Notes under the pieces: generated by a model | What the model saw: only the letters and a program-made list of their open reading frames with translations | Database searches by the model: none | What the model was told of the DNA's origin: nothing | Part shown: positions 1 through 10,016 of the stretch, in pieces | Layout of the letters: the number at the start of each line of letters is the position of its first letter | Position numbering within the stretch: position 1 is the stretch's first letter | Origin: Prostheceraeus crozeri | Lineage: Eukaryota > Platyhelminthes > Polycladida > Euryleptidae | Direction: 5' to 3' | Length of the DNA stretch: 64,000 nucleotides | Assembly (NCBI GenBank): GCA_907163375.1 | Contig: CAJQUW010002202.1 | Location: 62,001 to 126,000, forward strand | Translations under genes and position numbers: made by a program

Positions 1-4
1 CTAC

Positions 5-96
5 GAGACTTTTCACGTAGTATGAAAGACTTTTCATGTGATCAACAAGACTTTTTGTGTAATCAGCAATCCCTTTCATGTAATCAACATCATTTT
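5..96. repeat. Degenerate short tandem repeat
   Basis: Four to five units of about 21-24 nt, each built around GACTTTTCATGT followed by GATCAA or AATCAA, run head to tail at the window edge. The units differ from each other by several bases, so the array is old. No gene is associated with it. Confidence 0.6.
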
Positions 97-1418
97 TTTC
101 GAAATTCATTTCTATGTCACAGGAAGTCTTGACTCAATCAAATCTTGAAAAAAATGTTGCGTCCGGATTGACGATAGAGTTTGTAAACTTATTCCATACA
201 CTACTTCTATTTAGGCATGCACAGCGTGGAGACATAGAAAGTATTTGCTCCTTTAAGCAATCATAAAAATATAAAAAGCTTTTTCCTGATCTCCATGCCT
301 TAGAAAGTTTTCGTGTCAATCAAATTTCTAAGATCATCATCATCATAGAAATTAATAATACCATAGAAAGTCCTAGAATGGAAATTGCATGAAAATTTTG
401 GCACACGCCGGGGGAACTTAGTTGGGGCAAAATGCAACTTGTGCGATCTGGCTTCCATGTTTTTTGATTGGCATTTATATTTATCAGGCCAATTCTTGAG
501 CTGGATTGTTGGCCCTTGTCCAAAGACCATGTACTCAAAAGCAATAGTGAATTTACAAAATTCTGCGCCGACAGGATGACAAAGAAGGAAATCCTTTCAA
601 ACGTTCTGTACGTTCATCATTTTGAAATATCGCTCCGATAATTTATCAATAATATAATCAGACTCTTATGCAACTTATAATGTCGATTTACAGAACATGC
701 ATCACTCCAGTTTGAAATCAGAGGCCAAGAAATCTTAAAGTATTCATTTTACTTTAAAGGGTTCCCCTGTTCACTAAATTTGAATAATTTTCAAAATCTC
801 TACTTGCATTCGAATATCAGCTTCCAAAATATCACATGTGTCACTCAATGATTAATTGAAAAGTTCCAGCGACATTTCATTTATTTGAGAAATGATTGTC
901 GGTAAAGAAACTTTCAATGTGTTTATTCCAGAAAAGCGCCAGGTTTCTTAGCCGCTTGAAGAAAAAATTATCCAATAATTAGACTTCCTATCTGTGTATT
1001 CTTCAGATGTTCTTAGAAACAGCACACCGACCACTTTCAATTATGACTTTGTGAACCAATTTTTAATTCGCATTCCAATATTGAAAAATTGGAAAATTGT
1101 TGTCAATGCCTTCTACAAATAGACACACTATTAATCCATGGAATAGTAGGCTATTTCACATGAAACAATGCCGCCATCTCACTTGCAATTCTTTTCATGA
1201 AAATCCTATGATTAGGTGTCAACAACTTCCACAACCAACTTGGCAAATAGTTTCACTATGATACAATGTTTTAGATCGAATCTGATCTACAAACCATGGA
1301 TTTTTCCATGTTCCATCATTGTACATAGGCAAGATATCAAACTTCCATTCTTATGTACTATTATCCACTTCTATGATCATCATAATTGAAAATCAGCTGC
1401 ATTCATGTATGTAGAATT
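97..1418. other. No gene recognised
   Basis: AT-rich DNA with only short open frames on both strands (up to about 75 codons near 300-580). None resembles a family I know, and none has the composition of a long coding exon. I see no RNA gene or clear repeat here. Confidence 0.5.
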
Positions 1419-1496
1419 CAGGGACATCTATGATTAATATAAGAAATCTAAGGGACGTTCAACCCCATGCCATGTACTGTACTGGAGGTCAGTGAC
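1419..1496 (+). repeat. Copy of an element end, also at 10017-10057 and 11542-11620
   Basis: A 78-bp stretch starting CAGGGACATC is present in inverted orientation at 11542-11620, and its right half is present in direct orientation at 10017-10057. It looks like a solo copy of the terminal repeat of the element at 10017-11620, left next to or inside the inverted-repeat transposon that starts at 1497. Confidence 0.6.
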
Positions 1497-1745
1497 ATGG
1501 ATTTCTATATAGTATAGTATATCGGGATGAGACATTACCGATATCTACATACATTAGTAGTCCTGTTTTGAAGACAGTTGATTGTTAAGTATCACGATTA
1601 TACTTTCTCAAAGTGACTTTCAAATATGTTGTCGATGGTTGTGGCACAAATTGTAGAACCCAAATAGAAAACAAGATCATACTATTTCATTTCACTGTTA
1701 CCCAAAAGACGCTGAAAGATTCAGGAAAATATTGGCTAAATATTC
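1497..1745 (+). repeat. Left terminal inverted repeat of the 1497-9969 element
   Basis: About 250 bp. The core from 1522 (TCGGGATGAGACA) to about 1745 pairs with 4480-4705, with only a few differences. The outer part CATGGATTTCTATATAGTAT pairs with 9950-9969 beyond the LINE insertion. Confidence 0.8.
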
Positions 1746-2538
1746 GAGGGTTTGAAGAGGGAATTTGGAATCACATAATATCAAGAACATCTACTCGCAC
1801 AACTAGTGCATGAATGCTTCTTATGCTATATCATTCCACGAGCTTTACTTATGATAGAGGATAGATTGTGCATTTCGCAATTGACTGAAGTTGTAGAATT
1901 TTCGGGGCCATCCATTTCAAGCGTTCTTAACAAACAGCTATGTATAAATCGATCGCTTATTTCAAGAAAAATACATGAGAATTTGCTAGACGACTTCTGC
2001 ACCTTTCGAATACAGACTTGGACGGATAGCCTATACATCCAGATTTCCATATTGATATGTAATTTTTCATACAACAATTGGCAATCATTACAATACAGAA
2101 AATTGAAATGGATGTCCAATTTCAAATCATCGCGATAAAAGTTCTTGCCAAAAAATGCAAAGAAGGTTTTCGAAAACTTTGCATTAGTTCTTGTGGATAG
2201 GATTTTTCGGGCTTTCTTTATGCGAATTTCAATAAATTCCATGTTTTTATGGTCATGTCCATCAGACAATGTGTTTTTGAAACAATCAAGCCATCGTGAG
2301 GAAATACAGCAAAATAATCCTGTTCATCTAAGTTGAAGTAGTGTCGGACGAGGTCACTTCTCACTTGATTTGAATCATTTAACACTAAGGACAATAATTT
2401 TTAACCCATTTAAGGCCGCCTATATAAATATCGGCAAATTTTCTATAAAAACGGTGGTAAGTATTTCAGAATGTTATAATTAAGAATAATATATGATGAC
2501 AGGTTCATTACAATAACCCTATCTTAGAAATTAAAGCC

Positions 2539-2561
2539 GTAACGATTTCGTTACGATGGCG
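2539..2561 (+). promoter_or_regulatory. Subterminal palindrome 1, putative transposase site
   Basis: GTAACGatttCGTTAC followed by GATGGCG. It starts exactly 138 bp inside the left TTAA, the same offset as the corresponding palindrome at 21507. Inferred role: binding site for the cysteine-rich C-terminal domain of a piggyBac transposase, by analogy with the palindromic internal repeat of Trichoplusia ni piggyBac. Confidence 0.65.
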
Positions 2562-3893
2562 TCATATGATGTCAAAATATACAAAAGCGTGCTTTTTTTC
2601 AAATGCAGCTTATGAATTGATCCAAGCAATTCCTGCCGAAATAATGAGTCATATAGCTTTAGCATGAAAGCTCTCCATCATATTTCAGAGGTATCTGTCG
2701 AAACTGTGAATTAGCAAATTTAATCAAAAGGCCTGCTTTATGCTACTTGTCGTTGCTGTTTGCTGTGAAGTCGTTATCGCTGAAATGAGAACAAGTTTTT
2801 ATATTTCGAAATTCATGTCGAGAAATTGATTCTCTTTCTGCATCGACTCCAAATTCATGGTAGAGTTGGAGACGCCTCGGTCATTCGCAATGTCCACATA
2901 AATAAAGAACATCAAGAAATGAACGCATTTGAGATTGTTTAGTATTATGTAGGTCTAAACAATTCTTTTGTCCCGGGTAGTCACTGGTTTCTGCCACTGA
3001 GGTCGATAAGACCATCAGCATGCGTATCAAGCATCTCATAAAGATTCTTGCCTTGAAATGCATCCAGAGAATGTTTGTCCTATCTGCGAAGATGGAAATT
3101 ACCGATATTTGCCATTATGTTGACTGCTTTTCCTGTTTACTGAAATGATCATTCAAATCATCTTTCGTTGCAATCTCACACTGCCTTGCGATGTCACCAT
3201 CCTCCGAGATATCGTTTGAGAGACTTACCTCTAAGACACATAAACTCATCATCGTCTCAAAACTCTGCTGAAGCATTTACTTATGGAGGTTTTGTGGCAA
3301 CATTCATATACCGTGATCGTCGGCATTAGGCCTATTGCATATTTCAGTAACTTCTTTATCCATAGTTAGCAACAGCTTCCGTATTGACTTCAGATAGCTA
3401 CACAGGTTGATATAATCAAGCTAAGCCTTTATAGATATTTTAGACCAGTTTGGGCCATCTCGAGCCTCTAGCGTGCCATTGTAGGGAGAGACGCATCGTC
3501 TACAGGCAAAGAAGTTTTGGATTGAAATTGCTCGAGTCGGAGGACATCTTTGTATTCTATGCCCAGGCGAACTGGCACCCTGCAATGTTTATGATTAAGC
3601 TATAAGAGGAAATGCTTGAGATTTTATCTCTCTTTGACTTGCTTCTGTGCTAACAAGTCTAATGTTGAGGAAATTACTACGGCAATTGACTTCGGTTGGT
3701 TTTGTGACGGGAAAGAGACCATAAATAGCAACAAGCATTACAGACTCATAGAATACACTAAGAATGCAATATTCCAATGAAATTGTTCGTTTTCAGTATT
3801 CAACAAACATTAGTTTTAAAGAAAATTGATAGTATTCACCACCCTTTACTTCATTTATATTGTTGCTGTATTTAACATTTGTATATCATATTA

Positions 3894-3916
3894 CGCCAGT
3901 GTAACTAAAACGTTAC
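3894..3916 (-). promoter_or_regulatory. Subterminal palindrome 2, putative transposase site
   Basis: On the minus strand: GTAACG-4 nt-(A)GTTAC followed by ACTGGCG, with one mismatch in the palindrome. It lies 366 bp from the right end; the counterpart in the 21369-23611 element lies 350 bp from its right end and is also on the minus strand. Confidence 0.6.
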
Positions 3917-4246
3917 GGTTCAAAAAAAATTACGTGCCATGTCATGAATGAATATCTGAGCAAGTATTGATTGCTCGATTGATTTTCGGTATTTGATGGA
4001 TAATGAGATCACGCAAATGACATTGACAGTAAATTACATGTGGACGTTCATACACTGAGCCTTTCAGTATATTTGCAGATTTTAAGCCCATTTTTTGTCT
4101 AATTTCGTGATATATAAGCACTAAAAAGTGATAAATTTTGAATTGGCGATTGTTTACCTGAAAATATGTGATAAATAATGTATGGTAATCAAAATATTGT
4201 ATCATATGTCGCAAGCTGGAGAAGACAGCAGATTCTGAAAAGTGCT

Positions 4247-4269
4247 GTAACGAAAACGTTACACTGGCG
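4247..4269 (+). promoter_or_regulatory. Terminal palindrome 3, putative transposase site
   Basis: GTAACGaaaaCGTTAC followed by ACTGGCG. The palindrome ends exactly 20 bp from the right end of the element, the same offset as at 23576-23591. Confidence 0.65.
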
Positions 4270-4479
4270 CTAAATGGGTTAATGATGACTCTCCTGACTA
4301 TGAATCCATCTAAGCTTTACATAGGCCTATAATTCCTTTATTCTTAAGTCCGAGCTCGTGGGTTCAGGCATCATTGAAAAAAATCTCGAGAAAATCCAAA
4401 TTAATTGATTCTGAGCGATCAGCAGCAGCGTTCAAAACTTTGGGATACTTCAGAATGCTTAGAAAGGAAATCGTTTTGC

Positions 4480-4705
4480 TCTTATATTAAGCCAATATTT
4501 TCCTGAATCTTTCAGCGTCTTTTGGGTAACAATGAAATGAAATAGTATGATCTTGTTTTCTATTTGGGTTCTACAATTTGTGCCACAACCATCGACAACA
4601 TATTTGAAAGTCACTTTGAGAAAGTATAATCGTGATACTTAACAATCAACTGTCTTCAAAACAGGACTACTAATGTATGTAGATATCGGTGGTGTCTCAT
4701 CCCGA
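4480..4705 (-). repeat. Right terminal inverted repeat (inner part)
   Basis: Reverse complement of about 1522-1745. It ends abruptly at TGTCTCATCCCGA (4705), where LINE-A begins; the remaining outer bases resume at 9947. I see no clear target duplication for the LINE. Confidence 0.8.
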
Positions 4706-4761
4706 CTTTGACGGTCTTGCGGTATTTGACGGTCTCAAAAATTTGGTGTTTATTGCAATAA

Positions 4762-5955
4762 TTGCATGAGATGACTGAAAAGAAGACAACATCAATTGAA
4801 CCAATCACTGGACAACCAAAGAGCCCGATGACAACGGACAAGTGCAAGGCGTGTCATGAAAACCTTGAAGATCTAGAGGTGAACTTAAAGTGTGACAAAT
4901 GTAGAGACTCTTTCCATATTTTTTGTGTTGAACTACCTGACTATGAGTTACTAAAGTATTTGAAACATAATAATAAAAGGAAATTCCAGTGCAAAAATTG
5001 TATCGAAAGTTTATATCCTTCAGAATTACAACATATAACAAAGCACACAAAGAACAGAATACATTCAGAGTCAACCACACAGAACACAGAAATCATAGAA
5101 GAGAGAAACAAATACCAAAGAAAAAGCGAAGATCTCATCAAAATAGCTGGAGCACTCAGGACCGAAATCGAAGAAAGTGCAACGAAAATACAAGCTCTTG
5201 AGCAAAACTTAGCACGAAGTGAATGTGAGCTGACACTGGCATATGAAAATATTAGAAGACTAGAAAGAGAACTGAACGAAGAACGAAGGATAGCCAACTT
5301 CAACAACAAATCTGATGACAGTGACGATGATGAAGAAACAGAACCCGAGGATGAAAACGATAAAATAATGGAAAAATTGTGCAAAATATCAGAAAAAGTG
5401 GATCAGATAGAACGACAGCAAAAGCAGATGAATGAAAAGCAACAACAACAACACCACCAACTGGAACAACAGCGCCAACTAGAAAGGCAGCGTCAACAAG
5501 AACTTCAAGTAGAACATCGTCAACAAGAAGATAACCAACATCGCTGGCAACCACCACAACAACCAATAAGAAGGAACATTACCTGTTTCTACTGCGGAAG
5601 ACGTGGTCACCCGATGCGAAACTGTTATCATGCACGCTGGAATCGACACTATAACGACGGTTATAGCAGAAACAGGCACAACAACTACATCAATGCGAAC
5701 ACAAGACCAAGATACGAACAGCAGCGTAGAAGATATGACCAAACTAGATACGAAAATCAAAACAGATACGAGAACCAAAGATATAGAGAAGACAGAAGAC
5801 GCAATTTTGAAAGAGAACGAAGAGAAAGAGAAGAAGATAGATATCGAGTATCCAGAACGGACAACGGAAACGGTCCAATTCAATACACACCAACACGCAT
5901 CCTAAATCAACAAAACAACAGACATCACTCACAAGCAATACAACCTCATTTTTAG
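4762..5955 (+). CDS. LINE-A ORF1: PHD finger, coiled coil and CCHC zinc knuckle
   Basis: 397 residues. An N-terminal C4HC3 PHD-type finger (residues ~28-80: CKAC, CDKC, FHIFC, CKNC) is followed by a long coiled coil (~110-180) with an acidic DDSDDDEETEPED stretch, a Q/H-rich tract (~230-265), a CX2CX4HX4C knuckle (CFYCGRRGHPMRNC, ~275-288) and an R/N/Y-rich basic tail. The layout fits an RNA-binding, self-associating ORF1 protein that packages the LINE RNA; the PHD finger may contact chromatin, which is inference. The ATG at 4762 is the first in a frame that is open throughout. The stop TAG at 5953 overlaps the start region of ORF2, and the frame is unbroken. Confidence 0.85.
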   Translation: MHEMTEKKTTSIEPITGQPKSPMTTDKCKACHENLEDLEVNLKCDKCRDSFHIFCVELPDYELLKYLKHNNKRKFQCKNCIESLYPSELQHITKHTKNRIHSESTTQNTEIIEERNKYQRKSEDLIKIAGALRTEIEESATKIQALEQNLARSECELTLAYENIRRLERELNEERRIANFNNKSDDSDDDEETEPEDENDKIMEKLCKISEKVDQIERQQKQMNEKQQQQHHQLEQQRQLERQRQQELQVEHRQQEDNQHRWQPPQQPIRRNITCFYCGRRGHPMRNCYHARWNRHYNDGYSRNRHNNYINANTRPRYEQQRRRYDQTRYENQNRYENQRYREDRRRNFERERREREEDRYRVSRTDNGNGPIQYTPTRILNQQNNRHHSQAIQPHF

Positions 5956-8900
5956 CACACTAAAGGAAGGAGAGGACGATGAACATGATTTTGATAAAAT
6001 CAGTGACCTCAAAATAAGTTACATAAATGTGAACGGCTTAAATGAAAATAAAATAAGTAATTCCGATATGATCAAAGATATGGATAATGCTGATATGCTT
6101 TGTTTTGTTGAAACGCACTTAAAAGGTGAAGACGATCTGCCAGTTATTAGAAATTACACAGGCTATCATTCAATTGGAAGAAAATCTTCAAAATTTGGAA
6201 GAAATATCAGAGGTATATCACTGTATGTAAAAGATAATATAAAGAATTTAAATCTAGAAAATATTGTCAATGAAAACGGAAGAATATTGATCGTTAAAAT
6301 AAGGGAACATACATCAAATATTTTCATAATCATATGTTACAGAAGTAACAGAGAATCTAGATATAAAGACAAAGAATTCTATGAAAATATAAAAAGCTAC
6401 ACACTTCAATACAACATGGAAAATGTAATATTAATAGGAGATCTAAATGGACGAATTGGATTAGAAAATGATAATAAAAATCTTGGTCTTCCAAACAGAA
6501 AATCTGATGATTTAACTCGAAATAGCTATGGACAAGAAATATTAAGGTTCTGTAATGAAACCAAATTAATAATAGCAAATGGAAGATTTGAAAATAAAGA
6601 CTCCATTGGAAAATCTACGTATCACTGTATTCAAAATGATGAAGTTAAAAAATCAATGATAGATTATTTGATCGTATCCGAGTCCCTTTTGAATAGGCTA
6701 AATGAGTTCGAAATTGGTAATCCAGTGTTGTACACTGACCATTCGCTTCTCAAGATAAAATTGAATATTGCATCAGATAAAAAAATCACTACAAAAAATA
6801 AGAAACATCAAAGTAAAAAAATAATTCCGTTTAAATGGACAAAAGAAAAAGCCTCAAAATTTGATATAGATAAATTTGACTTAAAATGTACTGCATTATC
6901 AAACAAATTGATTACTCAGAATATGAACGCAAATGAAATATATACTGAATTACTAGACATAAGGAATAACTCAACTGATTCCAATTATAAATCTCAGACA
7001 TCAAAATATTCTGAAAATATTACAAACTTACGGAAAGTTTATAGAAAGGAGGTTGCCATGTTCAAAGAAGATAAATCAAATAATAATTTGAATAGATTGA
7101 TGTTATTGAGAAAGCAACTGCAAAAGCAAATAAGGAAAGAAGCAAGAAAAATTAAATCTAATCATCTGAATAAATTGATAATTGCAAAAGAAAATAATAA
7201 TCACAAAGAATATTGGAGCTTAATCAATGGAAGGAAAAGGACCACTATTACTTCTACTCTGAATATTAATGATTTCAAAATCGAAATGATAAATTCTGAT
7301 TTATCTAGACATGTTGAGACTTGTATTACCGCAGTAAATAATGAAACTTTCAATATGGTAGAACAATCGGATGAAATCCTTGACGTTCAAATTACTATGA
7401 ATGAGCTCCAAAGTAATCTTAAAGATACAAAGAACTTAAAATCAAGTGGTCCCGATGAATTTGTAACTGAAATATTTAAAATAAATGACAAAACATTGCC
7501 TATACTACTGAATTTGTTTAACGAACTCTTGCAAAATCATAATGAGGTAATCCCATTTTCTGAAAGTTGGGTAATACCTATTCATAAGAGAGGTGACAAA
7601 AATATGGTAAAAAGTTATAGGCCAATAAATTTAAGTTCGAATATAGAAAAATTGCTAACCAAAATAATGAATAATAGACTGGCTAAGTGGTTGAAAAAGA
7701 ATTGTATCATCCATCAATGCCAAACAGGATTTATGAAGGGAAGCTCTACAATGGATAATATATATATAGTTAAAGAAATAATGCAACTTTACAAAAACAA
7801 AAAATCTCCATTGTGTATGTGTTTCATTGACTTATCAAAGGCTTTTGATACGGTTCCGAAAAACATTCTTATTCACAAGATTGGCAGCATACTTCCTCAT
7901 GGCAATTTTCTGCACCTTTTGAAACGACTGATCAACGAGAAAAGTTTCAAAGTTTTATATGATGGCAATGAATCCTCCAAATTTACTTTGAAAAATGGAA
8001 TACCCCAAGGCGACAGTTTGTCACCAACGTTATTTTCAATTTTCATAAATGACTTGTCAAAGGAGATTGATGCTAATCTTGGAAATTTGAATGCAGTGAA
8101 TATCGGTGAAACTCAAATACCTTGTTTAATTTATGCTGATGATATACTTCTGATGAGTAACGATATAAACAGTCTAATGAACCAAATACAGATAGTCAAT
8201 GAATATTGTAAACGCAACAGCCTGGATATGAATTTCGATAAAACTAAATTAATTTTTCAGAATATTAGATATGAAAATGATCACATAGAACTTAATTTGA
8301 ACAATGAATTGAAACGAATTGATGTAGTGTGCGAATATAAATATCTTTGATTTTGGATAGGAAATAACACTAAAAAACATTTGTCTTCACTAACTAAGAA
8401 TGGTAATAAATCGGCATATCTAACTGCTAAAAAACTAAAAGAAATAGGATGTGCGAATGGAACAATAGTGAAAAATACCTTTGAAATGTTGACATTATCA
8501 AAAATGCAATATGGTGGTGAATTTTGCTTCTACAATAAATTATCCGAATTGAATAGGATACAATTTCAATTCTATAAACGTTTCTATCATCTGATAACTA
8601 CCACTGCAAATTATTGTTTGATAGGGGAGTTTGAACTATTTCCTCTCGAATATCATTTTGAAAAAGCTGCAATCAACTTGTGGATTAAAATTATCTTTAA
8701 TGAAAGTAGTAGCATCATGAAAAGATGCTATAATCATGTTTCAAATAATTTAGACAATAGCAATTATTCATATACATGGTGCTGGAGAATAAAGCATCTT
8801 TTAAAGCAAATTAATTTATCACATCTTTGGTTAGATCAAAACAGCTTAGAGATAAATAAGCGCAAATGTAAAATTATAGTAAAAACCAGACTAATGGAGC

Positions 8901-9337
8901 ATTTTAGAGCCATTTGGATAAATGATACCAAGAAAAGTAGAACCGGAATAGACTACTTGGAGTTAAGTCAATTCGATTGCAGCATGAAAAGTTATTTGAC
9001 TCTGAATCTAAAATTAAATATTATAGCACCTTTGTTGAAATTGCGATGTAGGAATCATGACCTAGCAGTTAAAACTGGATGTTATAGAAATCGATTGAGC
9101 TATGACGAAAGATTGTGCAGTTTATGCGATGATAGAACAGTTGAAACTGTATACCATTTCATTTGTAAATGTGCATTGTACAATGATATCAGGCTGCACT
9201 TCACACCATTCTTTGTAGATATCTCGAAGCAAGATTTCTATGTAATGCTAGAAACTTTGGAAATAGGTAAAATTGTGACATTAACCAAATACATAAACAG
9301 TGCAAATAGTATCAGAGCAGATAAATTGCGTCAGTGA
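5948..9337 (+). CDS. LINE-A ORF2: endonuclease and reverse transcriptase, one in-frame stop
   Basis: Apurinic-like endonuclease motifs (INVNGLN, FVETHL, GDLNGRIG, DYLIVS, TDHSLL) are followed by RT motifs (SSGPDEF, DLSKAFDT, GIPQGDSLSPTLF, YADD, CEYKYL) and a C-terminal zinc-binding motif (LCSLC...HFICKC). It nicks target DNA and primes cDNA synthesis from the 3' end of the element RNA. One TGA at 8348-8350 replaces the glycine of the KYLG motif (GGA in LINE-B), after which the same frame stays open to 9337. The codon aligned with the LINE-B ATG (14900) is ATT at 5948, so I find no clear start codon. The copy is probably inactive, but recent enough to have very few breaks. Confidence 0.8.
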
Positions 9338-9421
9338 CCAATGACATCGTGATAAGTATTCAGATGTATTAAAGGTTCTGATAGCGCAACATATCGTTCA
9401 ATGCGAATTAGTGAGACGAAC

Positions 9422-9574
9422 AGCAAACCGAGGTCCGGAACGTATCTAACAACTTTACGTTTCTCATTAATCGATTCTATTACAGGTAAGATGATGCGAA
9501 TTACTGAATTTTCTTATGATCACAATATGATGTTCTTGTTTCATGCATGTATATCACCTATCGTTCCGGACCTC
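9422..9574 (+). other. LINE-A 3' module: 13-bp stem around a splice-donor-like junction
   Basis: GAGGTCCGGAACG (9430-9442) is perfectly complementary to CGTTCCGGACCTC (9562-9574). In the loop lies TCTATTACAG at 9476-9485, directly followed by GTAAGATG at 9486: a sequence that reads both as a splice acceptor end and as a splice donor. LINE-B has the same arrangement with an unrelated stem sequence, so the pairing rather than the sequence is conserved. Function is inferred, see findings. Confidence 0.7.
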
Positions 9575-9900
9575 TTAATAAGTAGGACTTAATAATTAGG
9601 CAAGACGAATGCTGGCGTGCGTTATTAATTTTGAATACATATTCCGATCTGCTTTGATATGCCGTTTTTATCAAACTTTAACATTTTTCATTGCAAAAGT
9701 ATGATGATGCATAACTTTAAAAGATGAAATCATGACTTGCTTAAACATATTAAATATGAATGAAAATGTCCTCTCCTTCCAGACAGAGTCATCTCGTATT
9801 TCAATGTCATTACTTAATCTCACCTCCACTTTATCATTCTGTAAATTTCTCAATCGCCTTGTCATCAATCATCTCATTCTCTTTTGTATACATATACGTG

Positions 9901-9946
9901 TTTTTCAATTGAAAAAATAAACGTTCTGATATTCTGATATTCTGAT
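9901..9946 (+). other. LINE-A 3' terminal hairpin and tail
   Basis: TTTTTCAATTGAAAAA (9901-9916) folds on itself, is followed at once by ATAAACGTTCTGA, and then by tandem TATTCTGA units to the element end. LINE-B ends with a different hairpin followed by the same ATAAACGTT. This is the expected position for the RT recognition signal. Confidence 0.65.
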
Positions 9947-10016
9947 AATATACTATATAGAAATCCATGCCAAGAGATTTTCAAAACTCTAACAAGAATA
10001 GGCAACTGTCAATAAT

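Larger units (their letters stand above)
2401..4282. mobile_element. piggyBac-type element without recognisable transposase
   Basis: Flanked by TTAA (2401-2404 and 4279-4282), with the terminal repeat TTAACCCATTTA at both ends, as in the piggyBac superfamily. Three 16-bp palindromes of the form GTAACG-4 nt-CGTTAC (one half-site has a mismatch), each followed by NNTGGCG, lie at 2539-2561 (+), 3894-3916 (-) and 4247-4269 (+). Their layout matches the second TTAA element at 21369-23611, which does encode a piggyBac transposase remnant. The interior frames are short and give no piggyBac match by eye, so this is a non-autonomous or badly eroded copy. Confidence 0.75.
4706..9946 (+). mobile_element. 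LINE-A, PHD-ORF1 non-LTR retrotransposon
   Basis: Two-ORF LINE: ORF1 with PHD finger, coiled coil and CCHC knuckle; ORF2 with endonuclease and reverse transcriptase; then a 3' region with a splice-donor-containing stem (9430-9574), a terminal hairpin (9901-9916), AAATAAACGTT and TGATATTC-type tandem repeats at the end. It interrupts the right terminal repeat of the surrounding transposon. The 5' leader (4706-4761) is short and unlike that of LINE-B, so the 5' end is probably truncated. PHD domains in ORF1 are known from CR1-like LINEs; I leave the clade open. ORF2 has one in-frame stop. Confidence 0.85.
1497..9969. mobile_element. TIR DNA transposon split by a piggyBac-type element and a LINE
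   Basis: The left arm 1497-1745 is the reverse complement, at roughly 97% identity, of 4480-4705; the missing outer ~20 bp of the right arm reappear at 9947-9969, after LINE-A. LINE-A therefore inserted in the right terminal repeat. A TTAA element occupies 2401-4282. In the remaining interior I recognise no transposase: a 147-codon minus-strand frame at 1826-2269 is the longest and matches no family I know. The superfamily is unassigned, because the outer boundary and target duplication are not clear. It is probably a non-autonomous copy. Confidence 0.65.

Noticed and set aside
1826-2269. 147-codon minus-strand frame as a host gene or transposase
   Set aside because: No recognisable motif, no partner exon, and it lies inside a TIR element. 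AT-rich DNA can give a frame of this length by chance.
5300-5883. Minus-strand frames rich in Val/Ser opposite ORF1
   Set aside because: They are antisense shadows of the acidic, Gln-rich and Arg-rich coding of LINE ORF1; the same happens at 14440-14745.
4762-5955. Host PHD-finger chromatin protein
   Set aside because: The same PHD, coiled-coil and CCHC order recurs at 13825-14907, and in both places an endonuclease-RT ORF follows directly, so it is LINE ORF1.
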